NCBI RefSeq assembly: GCF_964355755.1
Contig: NC_092680.1
Location: 11,139,001-11,203,000 of the forward strand
DNA: 64,000 nt
Reading direction: 5' to 3'
Origin: Antedon mediterranea
Lineage: Eukaryota; Echinodermata; Crinoidea; Comatulida; Antedonidae
A model generated the notes under the pieces. The model saw nothing but the letters and a program-made list of their open reading frames with translations, was not told the origin of the DNA and did no database searches. Numbering within the stretch: the first letter of the stretch is position 1; each line of letters begins with the position of its first letter. Of this stretch, positions 1 to 9,177 are shown in pieces. The translations under genes and the position numbers were made by a program.

Positions 1-90
1 AAATGGTCTAAAACGTTTTTAAATACGATATTAAGCTATTTTGTGCTCTTTGATGTTTTTGTGTAACCAAGTTTCATCGAAAATCACAAA

Positions 91-176
91 ATGGTCTAAA
101 ACGTTTTTAAATACGATATTAAGCTGTTTTGTGCACTTTGATGATTTGTGTGAAAAGTTTTAACGAAATGCTCAAA
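91..176 (+). repeat. Monomer class M4 exemplar (86 bp)
   Basis: After the core this class reads TTTTTAAATACGATATTAAG, then CTGTTTTGTGCACTTTGATG with an ApaLI site (GTGCAC), then ATTTGTGTGAAAAG and a TTTTAACGAAATGCTC end. A subform has CACTTTAATG and TTTTACG (one A fewer, 85 bp) and founds a recognisable lineage. M4 is almost always followed by the short class M5. Confidence 0.88.
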
Positions 177-254
177 ATGGTCAAAAACGGTTTCTAATGT
201 GATTTTAAGCACTTTGATGTTTTTGTGTAACCAAGTTTTTTCAAAAATCACAAA
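177..254 (+). repeat. Monomer class M5 exemplar, short form (78 bp)
   Basis: M5 starts ACGGTTTCTAATGTGATTTT and goes straight into AAGCACTTTGATG. Against M4, M6 or M7 it lacks a 10-bp block equivalent to CTGTTTTGTG, which explains 78 rather than 88 bp. It continues with TGTGTAACCAAG and ends in TTTTTTCGAAAATCAC or TTTTTTCAAAAATCAC. The core before it is often TGGTCAAAAACGG. It normally sits between M4 and M1 and closes the 427-bp pentamer. Confidence 0.88.
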
Positions 255-342
255 ATGGTCTAAAACGTCTCCAAATGCGATTTGAAGCTTTTCTAAGCAC
301 TTTTGTGTTTTTATGTTAACAAGTTTTTTCGAAAATCACAAA
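255..342 (+). repeat. Monomer class M1 exemplar (88 bp)
   Basis: After the core, this class reads GTCTCCAAATGCGATTTGAAG, then a HindIII site in GAAGCTTTTCTAAGC, then a second half with an HpaI site in ATGTTAACAAG, and ends in the 10-bp palindrome TTTTCGAAAA followed by TCAC. M1 is one of the commonest classes and usually follows M5 or M6. A sister form M1' has CTATTCTAAGTACTTTTGTG (ScaI AGTACT instead of HindIII) and usually follows M8, for example at 1022-1109. Confidence 0.9.
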
Positions 343-430
343 ATGGTCTAAAACGTCTCCAAATGCGATTTGAAGCTATTCTAAGTACTTTGGTGTTTTT
401 ATGTTAACAAGTTTTTTCGAAAATCACAAA

Positions 431-517
431 ATGGTCTAAAACGTCTTCAAATGCGATTTGAAGCTATTCTGTACACTTTTATGTTTTGTGTGAAAAAGTT
501 TTGTTGAAATGCTCAAA
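431..517 (+). repeat. Monomer class M3 exemplar (87 bp)
   Basis: M3 has CTATTCTGTACACTTTGATG or CTCTTCTGTACAC, giving a BsrGI site (TGTACA), then TTTTGTGTGAAAAAG and a GCTC end (CGAAATGCTC, variants CGAAATTCTC and CAAAATGCTC). Many copies begin with CTTC, which creates the perfect dyad CTTCAAATGCGATTTGAAG. M3 precedes M4, M6, M7 or, in its CTCTTC form, M4. Confidence 0.88.
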
Positions 518-603
518 ATGGTCTAAAACGTTTTAAAATACCATATTAAGCTATTTTGTGCACTTTGATGTTTTTTGTGAAAAGTTTTATCGAAATGCTC
601 AAA

Positions 604-681
604 ATGGTCTAAAACGGTTTCTATTGTGATTTTAAGCACTTTGATGATTTTGTGTAACCAAGTTTCATCGAAATGTACAAA
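604..681 (+). repeat. Monomer class M8 exemplar, short form (78 bp)
   Basis: M8 starts ACGGTTTCTATTGTGATTTT, or ATTGGGATTTT in the cassette form M8', then AAGCACTTTGATGATTTTG, TGTAACCAAGTTTCATCG and a GTAC end (CGAAATGTAC). It shows the same 10-bp loss as M5 but pairs with M7 or M9 before it and M1' after it, so the two short classes are distinct. Confidence 0.87.
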
Positions 682-781
682 ATGGTCTAAAACGTCTCCA
701 AATGCGATTTGAAGCTATTCTAAGTACTTTTTTGTTTTTATGTTAACAAGTTTTTTTTTAAATCACAAAATGGTCTAAAAC

Positions 782-801
782 GTCTTCAAATGCGATTTGA
801 A
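782..801. other. 19-bp perfect dyad in CTTC-type M3 monomers
   Basis: CTTCAAATGCGATTTGAAG has two perfectly complementary 8-base arms around GCG and lies next to the core in the many M3 monomers that start CTTC; this is the copy at about 784-802. In CTCC-type monomers a mismatch shortens the arms to 5 bases (CAAAT/ATTTG). No function is known; it is noted because dyads are often discussed for centromeric satellites. Confidence 0.7.
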
Positions 802-856
802 GCTATTCTGTACACTTTGATGTTTTGTGTGAAAAAGTTTTGTCGAAATGCTCAAA

Positions 857-943
857 ATGGTCTAAAACGTTTTTAAATACGATATTAAGCTATTTTGTGA
901 TCTTTGATGTTTTTGTGTGAAAAGTTTTATCGAAATGCTCAAA
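857..943 (+). repeat. Monomer class M7 exemplar (87 bp)
   Basis: M7 reads TTTTTAAATACGATATTAAG, then CTATTTTGTGATCTTTGATG, then TTTTTGTGTGAAAAG and TTTTATCGAAATGCTC. GTGATC is diagnostic. The cassette form M7' has GATATAAAGC instead of GATATTAAGC. M7 is followed by M8 in 340-bp tetramers and M7' by M10 in cassettes. Confidence 0.87.
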
Positions 944-1536
944 ATGGTCTAAAACGGTTTCTATTGTGATTTTAAGCACTTTGATGATTTTGTGTAACCA
1001 AGTTTCATCGAAATGTACAAAATGGTCTAAAACGTCTCCAAATGCGATTTGAAGCTATTCTAAGTACTTTTGTGTTTTTATGTTAACAAGTTTTTTCGAA
1101 AATCACAAAATGGTCTAAAACGTCTTCAAATGCGATTTGAAGCTATTCTGTACACTTTGATGTTTTGTGTGAAAAAGTTTTGTCGAAATGCTCAAAATGG
1201 TCTAAAACGTTTTTAAATACGATATTAAGCTATTTTGTGCTCTTTGATGTTTTTGTGTAACCAAGTTTCATCGAAAATCACAAAATGGTCTAAAACGTTT
1301 TTAAATACGATATTAAGCTGTTTTGTGCACTTTGATGATTTGTGTGAAAAGTTTTAACAAAATGCTCAAAATGGTCAAAAACGGTTTCTAATGTGATTTT
1401 AAGCACTTTGATGTTTTTGTGTAACCAAGTTTTTTCAAAAATCACAAAATGGTCTAAAACGTCTCCAAATGCGATTTGAAGCTTTTCTAAGCACTTTTGT
1501 GTTTTTATGTTAACAAGTTTTTTCGAAAATCACAAA

Positions 1537-1624
1537 ATGGTCTAAAACGTCTTCAAATGCGATTTGAAGATATTCTGAGCACTTTGGTGTTTTTATGTTA
1601 AAAAGTTTTTTCGAAAATCACAAA
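1537..1624 (+). repeat. Monomer class M2 exemplar (88 bp)
   Basis: M2 is marked by GAAGATATTCTGAGCACTTT or the GAGGATATTC subform, and by ATGTTAAAAAG where M1 has ATGTTAACAAG. It ends in TTTTCGAAAATCAC like M1. It usually follows M1 and precedes M3. The GAGGATATTC subform often has TTTTTTTGTTAAAAAG. The next core is frequently AATAGTCTAAAACG, a linked variant. Confidence 0.88.
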
Positions 1625-1711
1625 ATAGTCTAAAACGTCTCCAAATGCGATTTGAAGCTATTCTGTACACTTTGATGTTTTGTGTGAAAAAGTTTTGTCG
1701 AAATGCTCAAA

Positions 1712-1798
1712 ATGGTCTAAAACGTTTTTAAAACGATATTAAGCTATTTTGTGCTCTTTGATGTTTTTGTGTAACCAAGTTTCATCGAAAATCACAAA
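1712..1798 (+). repeat. Monomer class M6 exemplar (87/88 bp)
   Basis: M6 reads TTTTTAAAACGATATTAAG (87 bp) or with AAATACG (88 bp), then CTATTTTGTGCTCTTTGATG, then TGTGTAACCAAGTTTCATCG and a TCAC end. Diagnostic are GTGCTC and the CATCG end. It follows M3 and is followed by M1 or, in the cassette, by M11. Confidence 0.87.
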
Positions 1799-2224
1799 AT
1801 GGTCTAAAACGTCTCCAAATGCGATTTGAAGCTTTTCTAAGCACTTTGGTGTTTTTATGTTAACAAGTTTTTTCGAAAATCTTGAAATGGTCTAAAATGT
1901 CTCCAAATGCGATTTGAAGATATTCTGAGCACTTTGGTGTTTTTATGTTAAAAAGTTTTTTCGAAAATCACAAAATGGTCTAAAACGTCTCCAAATGCGA
2001 TTTGAAGCTCTTCTGTACACTTTGATGTTTTGTGTGAAAAAGATTTGTCGATATGCTCAAAATGGTCTAAAACGTTTTTAAATACGATATTAAGCTGTTT
2101 TGTGCACTTTAATGATTTGTGTGAAAAGTTTTACGAAATGCTCAAAATGGTCTAAAACGGTTTCTAATGTGATTTTAAGCACTTTGATGTTTTTGTGTAA
2201 CCAAGTTTTTTCGAAAATCACAAA
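1799..2224 (+). repeat. Higher-order pentamer M1-M2-M3-M4-M5 (426/427 bp)
   Basis: Five successive monomers of 88, 88, 87, 85 and 78 bp make this unit; with the usual 86-bp M4 it is 427 bp. The same order recurs many times across the window. The value 427 also appears as the difference between two pairs of long duplication offsets (12,210 and 12,637; 39,602 and 40,029), so whole pentamers are gained or lost as units. M4 here is the TTTTACG subform and M3 the GATTTGTCGATATGCTC subform. Confidence 0.88.
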
Positions 2225-2574
2225 ATGGTCTAAAACGTCTCCAAATGCGATTTGAAGCTTTTCTAAGCACTTTGGTGTTTTTATGTTAACAAGTTTTTTC
2301 GAAAATCACAAAATGGTCTAAAACGTCTCCAAATGCGATTTGAGGATATTCTGAGCACTTTGGTGTTTTTATGTTAAAAAGTTTTTTCGAAAATCACAAA
2401 ATGGTCTAAAACGTCTCCAAATGCGATTTGAAGCTATTCTGTACACTTTGATGTTTTGTGTGAAAAAGTTTTGTCGAAATGCTCAAAATGGTCTAAAACG
2501 TTTTTAAAACGATATTAAGCTATTTTGTGCTCTTTGATGTTTTTGTGTAACCAAGTTTCATCGAAATCAACAAA
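2225..2574 (+). repeat. Higher-order tetramer M1-M2-M3-M6 (350 bp)
   Basis: Monomers of 88, 88, 87 and 87 bp. It equals the pentamer with M6 in place of M4-M5. Elsewhere tetramer and pentamer alternate to give ~777-780-bp nine-monomer blocks, for example between the M5 monomers near 13481 and 14258. Confidence 0.85.
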
Positions 2575-2836
2575 ATGGTCTAATACGTCTCCAAATGCGA
2601 TTTGAAGTTTTTCCAAGCACTTTGCTGTTTTTATGTTAACAAGTTTTTTCGAAAATCACAAAATGGTCTAAAACGTCTTCAAATGCGATTTGAAGCTATT
2701 CTGTACACTTTGATGTTTTGTGTGAAAAAGTTTTGTCGAAATTCTCAAAATGGTCTAAAACGTTTTTAAATACGATATAAAGCTATTTTGTGATCTTTGA
2801 TGTTTTTGTGTGAAAAGTTTTATCGAAATGCTCAAA

Positions 2837-2923
2837 ATGGTCTAAAACGGTTTCTAATGCGATTTGAAGCTATTCTGTACCCTTTGAAGTTTTTTGTGAA
2901 AAAGTTTTCTCGAAATGCTCAAA
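2837..2923 (+). repeat. Monomer class M10 exemplar (87 bp)
   Basis: M10 begins like the short classes (ACGGTTTCTAATGCG) but then has the full GATTTGAAGCTATTCTGTAC block, CCTTTGAAG or ACTTTGAAG, TTTTTTGTGAAAAAG and a TTTTCTCGAAATGCTC end. It therefore looks like a fusion of an M5/M8-type start to an M3-type body. It is followed by M9. Confidence 0.82.
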
Positions 2924-3009
2924 ATGGTCTAAAAAGTTTTTATATACCATATTAAGCTATTTTGTGCACTTTGATGTTTTTTGTGAAAAGTTTTATCGAA
3001 ATGCTCAAA
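2924..3009 (+). repeat. Monomer class M9 exemplar (86 bp)
   Basis: M9 reads TTTTTATATACCATATTAAG after the core, then CTATTTTGTGCACTTTGATG, TTTTTTGTGAAAAG and TTTTATCGAAATGCTC. The ATATACC block is diagnostic. Copies near 518-603, 29590, 55471 and 56323 have TTTTAAAATACC or TTTTAATATACC instead. M9 normally follows M10. Confidence 0.85.
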
Positions 3010-6000
3010 ATGGTCTAAAACGGTTTCTATTGGGATTTTAAGCACTTTGATGATTTTGTGTAACCAAGTTTCATCGAAATGTACAAAATGGTCTAAAACG
3101 TCTCCAAATGCGATTTGAAGCTATTCTAAGTACTTTTGTGTTTTTATGTTAACAAGTTTTTTCGAAAATCACAAAATGGTCTAAAACGTCTTCAAATGCG
3201 ATTTGAAGCTATTCTGTACACTTTTATGTTTTGTGTGAAAAAGTTTTGTCGAAATTCTCAAAATGGTCTAAAACGTTTTTAAATACGATATTAAGCTGTT
3301 TTGTGCACTTTGATGATTTGTGTGAAAAGTTTTAACGAAATGCTCAAAATGGTCAAAAACGGTTTCTATTGTGATTTTAAGCACTTTGATGATTTTGTGT
3401 AACCAAGTTTCATCGAAATGTACAAAATGGTCTAAAACGTCTCCAAATGCGATTTGAAGCTATTCTAAGTACTTTTGTGTTTTTATGTTAACAAGTTTTT
3501 TCGAAAATCACAAAATGGTCTAAAACGTCTTCAAATGCGATTTGAAGCTATTCTGTACACTTTGATGTTTTGTGTGAAAAAGTTTTGTCGAAATGCTCAA
3601 AATGGTCTAAAACGTTTTTAAATACGATATTAAGCTATTTTGTGATCTTTGATGTTTTTGTGTGAAAAGTTTTATCGAAATCCTCAAAATGGTCTGAAAC
3701 GGTTTCTAATGCGATTTGAAGCTATTCTGTACACTTTGAAGTTTTTTGTGAAAAAGTTTTCTCGAAATGCTCAAAATGGTCTAAAACGTTTTTATATACC
3801 ATATTAAGCTATTTTGTGCACTTTGATGTTTTTTGTGAAAAGTTTTATCGAAATGCTCAAAATGGTCTAAAACGGTTTCTATTGGGATTTAAGCACTTTG
3901 ATGATTTTGTGTAACCAAGTTTCATCGAAATGTACAAAATGGTCTAAAACGTCTCCAAATGCGATTTGAAGCTATTCTAAGTACTTTTGTGTTTTTATGT
4001 TAACAAGTTTTTTCGAAAATCACAAAATGGTCTAAAACGTCTCCAAATGCGATTTGAAGCTATTCTGTACACTTTTATGTTTTGTGTGAAAAAGTTTTGT
4101 CGAAATGCTCAAAATGGTCTAAAACGTTTTTAAATACGATATTAAGCTATTTTGTGATCTTTGATGTTTTTGTGTGAAAAGTTTTATCGAAATGCTCAAA
4201 ATGGTCTAAAACGGTTTCTATTGTGATTTTAAGCACTTTGATGATTTTGTGTAACCAAGTTTCATCGAAATGTACAAAATGGTCTAAAACTTCTCCAAAT
4301 GCGATTTGAAGCTATTCTAAGTACTTTTGTGTTTTTATGTTAACAAGTTTTTTCGAAAATCACAAAATGGTCTAAAACGTCTTCAAATGCGATTTGAAGC
4401 TATTCTGTACACTTTGATGTTTTGTGTGAAAAAGTTTTGTCAAAATGCTCAAAATGGTCTAAAACGTTTTTAAAACGATATTAAGCTATTTTGTGCTCTT
4501 TGATGTTTTTGTGTAACCAAGTTTCATCGAAAATCACAAAATGGTCTAAAACGTCTCCAAATGCGATTTGAAGCTTTTCTAAGCACTTTGGTGTTTTTAT
4601 GTTAACAAGTTTTTTCGAAAATCACGAAATTGTCTAAAATGTCTCCAAATGCGATTTTAAGATATTCTGAGCACTTTTGTGTTTTTATGTTAAAACGTTT
4701 TTTCGAAAATCACAAAATGGTCTAAAACGTCTCCAAATGCGATTTGAAGCTCTTCTGTACACTTTGATGTTTTGTGTGAAAAAGTTTTGTCGATATGCTC
4801 AAAATGGTCTAAAACGTTTTTAAATACGATATTAAGCTGTTTTGTGCAGTTTGATGATTTGTGTGAAAAGTTTTAACGAAATGCTCAAAATGGTCTAAAA
4901 CGGTTTCTAATGCGATTTGAAGCTATTCTGTACACTTTGAAGTTTTTTGTGAAAAAGTTTTCTCGAAATGCTCAAAATGGTCTAAAACGTTTTTATATAC
5001 CATATTAAGCTATTTTGTGCACTTTGATGTTTTTTGTGAAAAGTTTTATCGAAATGCTCAAAATGGTCTGAAACGGTTTCTATTGTGATTTTAAGCACTT
5101 TGATGATTTTGTGTAACCAAGTTTCATCGAAATGTACAAAATGGTCTAAAAAGTCTCCAAATGCGATTTGAAGCTATTCTAAGTACTTTTGTGTTTTTAT
5201 GTTAACAAGTTTTTTCGAAAATCACGAAATGGTCTAAAATGTCTCCACATGCGATTTGAAGATATTCTGAGCACTTTGGTGTTTTTATGTTAAAAAGTTT
5301 TGTCGAAATGCTCAAAATGGTCTAAAACGTTTTTAAATACGATATTAAGCTATTTTGTGATCTTTGATGTTTTTGTGTGAAAAGTTTTATCGAAATGCTC
5401 AAAATGGTCTGAAACGGTTTCTAATGCGATTTGAAGCTATTCTGTACACTTTAAAGTTTTTTGTGAAAAAGTTTTCTCGAAATTCTCAAAATGGTCTAAA
5501 ACGTTTTTATATACCATATTAAGCTATTTTGTGCACTTTGATGTTTTTTGTGAAAAGTTTTATCGAAATGCTCAAAATGGTCTAAAACGGTTTCTATTGT
5601 GATTTTAAGCACTTTGATGATTTTGTGTAACCAAGTTTCATCGAAATGTACAAAATGGTCTAAAACGTCTCCAAATGCGATTTGAAGCTATTCTAAGTAC
5701 TTTTGTGGTTTTATGTTAACAAGTTTTTTCGAAAATCACGAAATGGTCTAAAACGTCTTCAAATGCGATTTGAAGCTATTCTGTACACTTTGATGTTTTG
5801 TGTGAAAAAGTTTTGTCGAAATGCTCAAAATGGTCTAAAACGTTTTTAAATACGATATTAAGCTATTTTGTGATCTTTGATGTTTTTGTGTGAAAAGTTT
5901 TATCGAAATGCTCAAAATGGTCTAAAACGGTTTCTATTGTGATTTTAAGCACTTTGATGATTTTGTGTAACCAAGTTTCATCGAAATGTACAAAATGGTC

Positions 6001-6258
6001 TAAAACGTCTCCAAATGCGATTTGAAGCTATTCTAAGTACTTTTGTGTTTTTATGTTAACAAGTTTTTTCGAAAATCACAAAATGGTCTAAAACGTCTTC
6101 AAATGCGATTTGAAGCTATTCTGTACACTTTGATGTTTTGTGTGAAAAAGTTTTGTCAAAATGCTCAAAATGGTCTAAAACGGTTTTAAAACGATATTAA
6201 GCTATTTTGTGCTCTTTGATGTTTTTGTGTAACCAAGTTTCATCGAAAATCACAAAAT

Positions 6259-7017
6259 GGTCTAAAACGTCTCCAAATGCGATTTGAAGCTTTTCTAAGC
6301 ACTTTGGTGTTTTTATGTTAACAAGTTTTTTCGAAAATCACAAAATGGTCTAAAACGTCTCCAAATGCGATTTGAAGCTCTTCTGTACACTTTGATGTTT
6401 TGTGTGAAAAAGTTTTGTCGAAATTCTCAAAATGGTCTAAAACGTTTTTAAATACGATATTAAGCTGTTTTGTGCACTTTGATGATTTGTGTGAAAAGTT
6501 TTAACGAAATGCTCAAAATGGTCAAAAACGGTTTCTAATGTGATTTTAAGCACTTTGATGTTTTTGTGTAACCAAGTTTTTTCAAAAATTTCAAAATGGT
6601 CTAAAACGTCTCCAAATGCGATTTGAAGCTTTTCTAAGCACTTTGGTGTTTTTATGTTAACAAGTTTTTTCGAAAATCACAAAATGGTCTAAAACGTCTC
6701 CAAATGCGATTTGAAGCTCTTCTGTACACTTTGATGTTTTGTGTGAAAAAGTTTTGTCGAAATTCTCAAAATGGTCTAAAACGTTTTTAAATACGATATT
6801 AAGCTGTTTTGTGCACTTTGATGATTTGTGTGAAAAGTTTTAACGAAATGCTCAAAATGGTCAAAAACGGTTTCTAATGTGATTTTAAGCACTTTGATGT
6901 TTTTGTGTAACCAAGTTTTTTCAAAAATTTCAAAATGGTCTAAAACGTCTCCAAATGCGATTTGAAGCTTTTCTAAGCACTTTGGTGTTTTTATGTTAAC
7001 AAGTTTTTTCGAAAATC
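6259..7017 (+). repeat. Tandem duplication of a 339-bp tetramer
   Basis: About 6259-6678 repeats at 6598-7017 with an offset of 339 bp, the sum of M1, M3, M4 and M5 (88+87+86+78), a pentamer lacking M2. Both copies share the rare M5 end TTCAAAAATTTCAAAATGG, seen once more near 42215. The shared rare end shows local tandem copying. Confidence 0.8.
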
Positions 7018-7266
7018 ACGAAATTGTCTAAAATGTCTCCAAATGCGATTTTAAGATATTCTGAGCACTTTGGTGTTTTTATGTTAAAACGTTTTTTCGA
7101 AAATCACAAAATGGTCTAAAACGTCTCCAAATGCGATTTGAAGCTCTTCTGTACACTTTGATGTTTTGTGTGAAAAAGTTTTGTCGATATGCTCAAAATG
7201 GTCTAAAACGTTTTTAAATACGATATTAAGCTGTTTTGTGCAGTTTGATGATTTGTGTGAAAAGTT

Positions 7267-9177
7267 TTAACGAAATGCTCAAAATGGTCTAAAACGGTTT
7301 CTAATGTGATTTTAAGCACTTTGATGTTTTTGTGTAACCAAGTTTTTTCGAAAATCACAAAATGGTCTAAAACGTCTCCAAATGCGATTTGAAGCTTTTC
7401 TAAGCACTTTGGTGTTTTTATGTTAACAAGTTTTTTCGAAAATCACAAAATGGTCTAAAACGTCTCCAAATGCGATTTGAGGATATTCTGAGCACTTTGG
7501 TGTTTTTATGTTAAAAAGTTTTTTCGAAAATCACAAAATGGTCTAAAACGTCTCCAAATGCGATTTGAAGCTATTCTGTACACTTTGATGTTTTGTGTGA
7601 AAAAGTTTTGTCGAAATGCTCAAAATGGTCTAAAACGTTTTTAAAACGATATTAAGCTATTTTGTGCTCTTTGATGTTTTTGTGTAACCAAGTTTCATCG
7701 AAATCAACAAAATGGTCTAATACGTCTCCAAATGCGATTTGAAGTTTTTCCAAGCACTTTGCTGTTTTTATGTTAACAAGTTTTTTCGAAAATCACAAAA
7801 TGGTCTAAAACGTCTTCAAATGCGATTTGAAGCTATTCTGTACACTTTGATGTTTTGTGTGAAAAAGTTTTGTCGAAATTCTCAAAATGGTCTAAAACGT
7901 TTTTAAATACGATATAAAGCTATTTTGTGATCTTTGATGTTTTTGTGTGAAAAGTTTTATCGAAATGCTCAAAATGGTCTAAAACGGTTTCTAATGCGAT
8001 TTGAAGCTATTCTGTACCCTTTGAAGTTTTTTGTGAAAAAGTTTTCTCGAAATGCTCAAAATGGTCTAAAAAGTTTTTATATACCATATTAAGCTATTTT
8101 GTGCACTTTGATGTTTTTTGTGAAAAGTTTTATCGAAATGCTCAAAATGGTCTAAAACGGTTTCTATTGGGATTTTAAGCACTTTGATGATTTTGTGTAA
8201 CCAAGTTTCATCGAAATGTACAAAATGGTCTAAAACGTCTCCAAATGCGATTTGAAGCTATTCTAAGTACTTTTGTGTTTTTATGTTAACAAGTTTTTTC
8301 GAAAATCACAAAATGGTCTAAAACGTCTTCAAATGCGATTTGAAGCTATTCTGTACACTTTTATGTTTTGTGTGAAAAAGTTTTGTCGAAATTCTCAAAA
8401 TGGTCTAAAACGTTTTTAAATACGATATTAAGCTGTTTTGTGCACTTTGATGATTTGTGTGAAAAGTTTTAACGAAATGCTCAAAATGGTCAAAAACGGT
8501 TTCTATTGTGATTTTAAGCACTTTGATGATTTTGTGTAACCAAGTTTCATCGAAATGTACAAAATGGTCTAAAACGTCTCCAAATGCGATTTGAAGCTAT
8601 TCTAAGTACTTTTGTGTTTTTATGTTAACAAGTTTTTTCGAAAATCACAAAATGGTCTAAAACGTCTTCAAATGCGATTTGAAGCTATTCTGTACACTTT
8701 GATGTTTTGTGTGAAAAAGTTTTGTCGAAATGCTCAAAATGGTCTAAAATGTTTTTAAATACGATATTAAGCTATTTTGTGATCTTTGATGTTTTTGTGT
8801 GAAAAGTTTTATCGAAATCCTCAAAATGGTCTGAAACGGTTTCTAATGCGATTTGAAGCTATTCTGTACACTTTGAAGTTTTTTGTGAAAAAGTTTTCTC
8901 GAAATGCTCAAAATGGTCTAAAACGTTTTTATATACCATATTAAGCTATTTTGTGCACTTTGATGTTTTTTGTGAAAAGTTTTATCGAAATGCTCAAAAT
9001 GGTCTAAAACGGTTTCTATTGGGATTTAAGCACTTTGATGATTTTGTGTAACCAAGTTTCATCGAAATGTACAAAATGGTCTAAAACGTCTCCAAATGCG
9101 ATTTGAAGCTATTCTAAGTACTTTTGTGTTTTTATGTTAACAAGTTTTTTCGAAAATCACAAAATGGTCTAAAACGT
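7267..9177 (+). repeat. Segment A, copy 2
   Basis: Partner of about 2130-4040. Its left flank (7015-7266) instead matches 4620-4865 (GTTTTGTCGATATGCTC, GTGCAGTTTG), so this copy joins two sources. Part of it (about 7420-8490) also matches about 12400-13470 at offset 4,980. Confidence 0.82.
7712..8312 (+). repeat. 601-bp cassette, copy 2
   Basis: Same seven classes and length as copy 1, displaced by 5,137 bp, including the CGAAATTCTC end of M3. It lies in the 1.9-kb segment shared by 2130-4040 and 7267-9177. Confidence 0.9.

Larger units (their letters stand above)
770..1109 (+). repeat. Higher-order tetramer M3-M7-M8-M1' (340 bp)
   Basis: Monomers of 87, 87, 78 and 88 bp. The same order appears many times, for example around 14.5-14.8 kb, 15.6-15.9 kb, 19.0-19.3 kb, 40.5-40.8 kb and 46.4-46.7 kb. 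It is compositionally separate from the M1-M2-M3-M4-M5 pentamer. Confidence 0.85.
2575..3175 (+). repeat. 601-bp seven-monomer cassette, copy 1
   Basis: Order M11, M3, M7', M10, M9, M8', M1' with lengths 88, 87, 87, 87, 86, 78 and 88. M11 is recognised by GGTCTAATACGTCTCC, GAAGTTTTTCCAAGC and TTTGCTG and follows an M6 ending ATCGAAATCAAC. The marker set GATATAAAGC, CTGTACCCTTTGAAG and ATTGGGATTTT occurs together. In this copy M3 ends CGAAATTCTC. Confidence 0.9.
2130..4040 (+). repeat. Segment A, copy 1 (~1.9 kb, partner at +5,137)
   Basis: From about 2130 to 4040 the monomer order and marker variants match 7267-9177. Shared marks include the cassette with CGAAATTCTC and an M8' shortened to ATTGGGATTTAAG (3881 and 9018). 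Divergence at the right edge is abrupt: CTCC here, CTTC in the partner, followed by different classes. Confidence 0.82.

Noticed and set aside
784-802. Intrinsic terminator or regulatory hairpin at the CTTCAAATGCGATTTGAAG dyad
   Set aside because: The stem is short and AT-rich, lacks an adjacent U-tract of the right kind, and repeats throughout a gene-free array. It is listed only as a structural dyad.
2924-3009. TATA-like TTTTTATATACC in M9 as a promoter
   Set aside because: It is a class-specific stretch of an AT-rich repeat, present in every M9 copy, with no gene downstream and no other promoter element.
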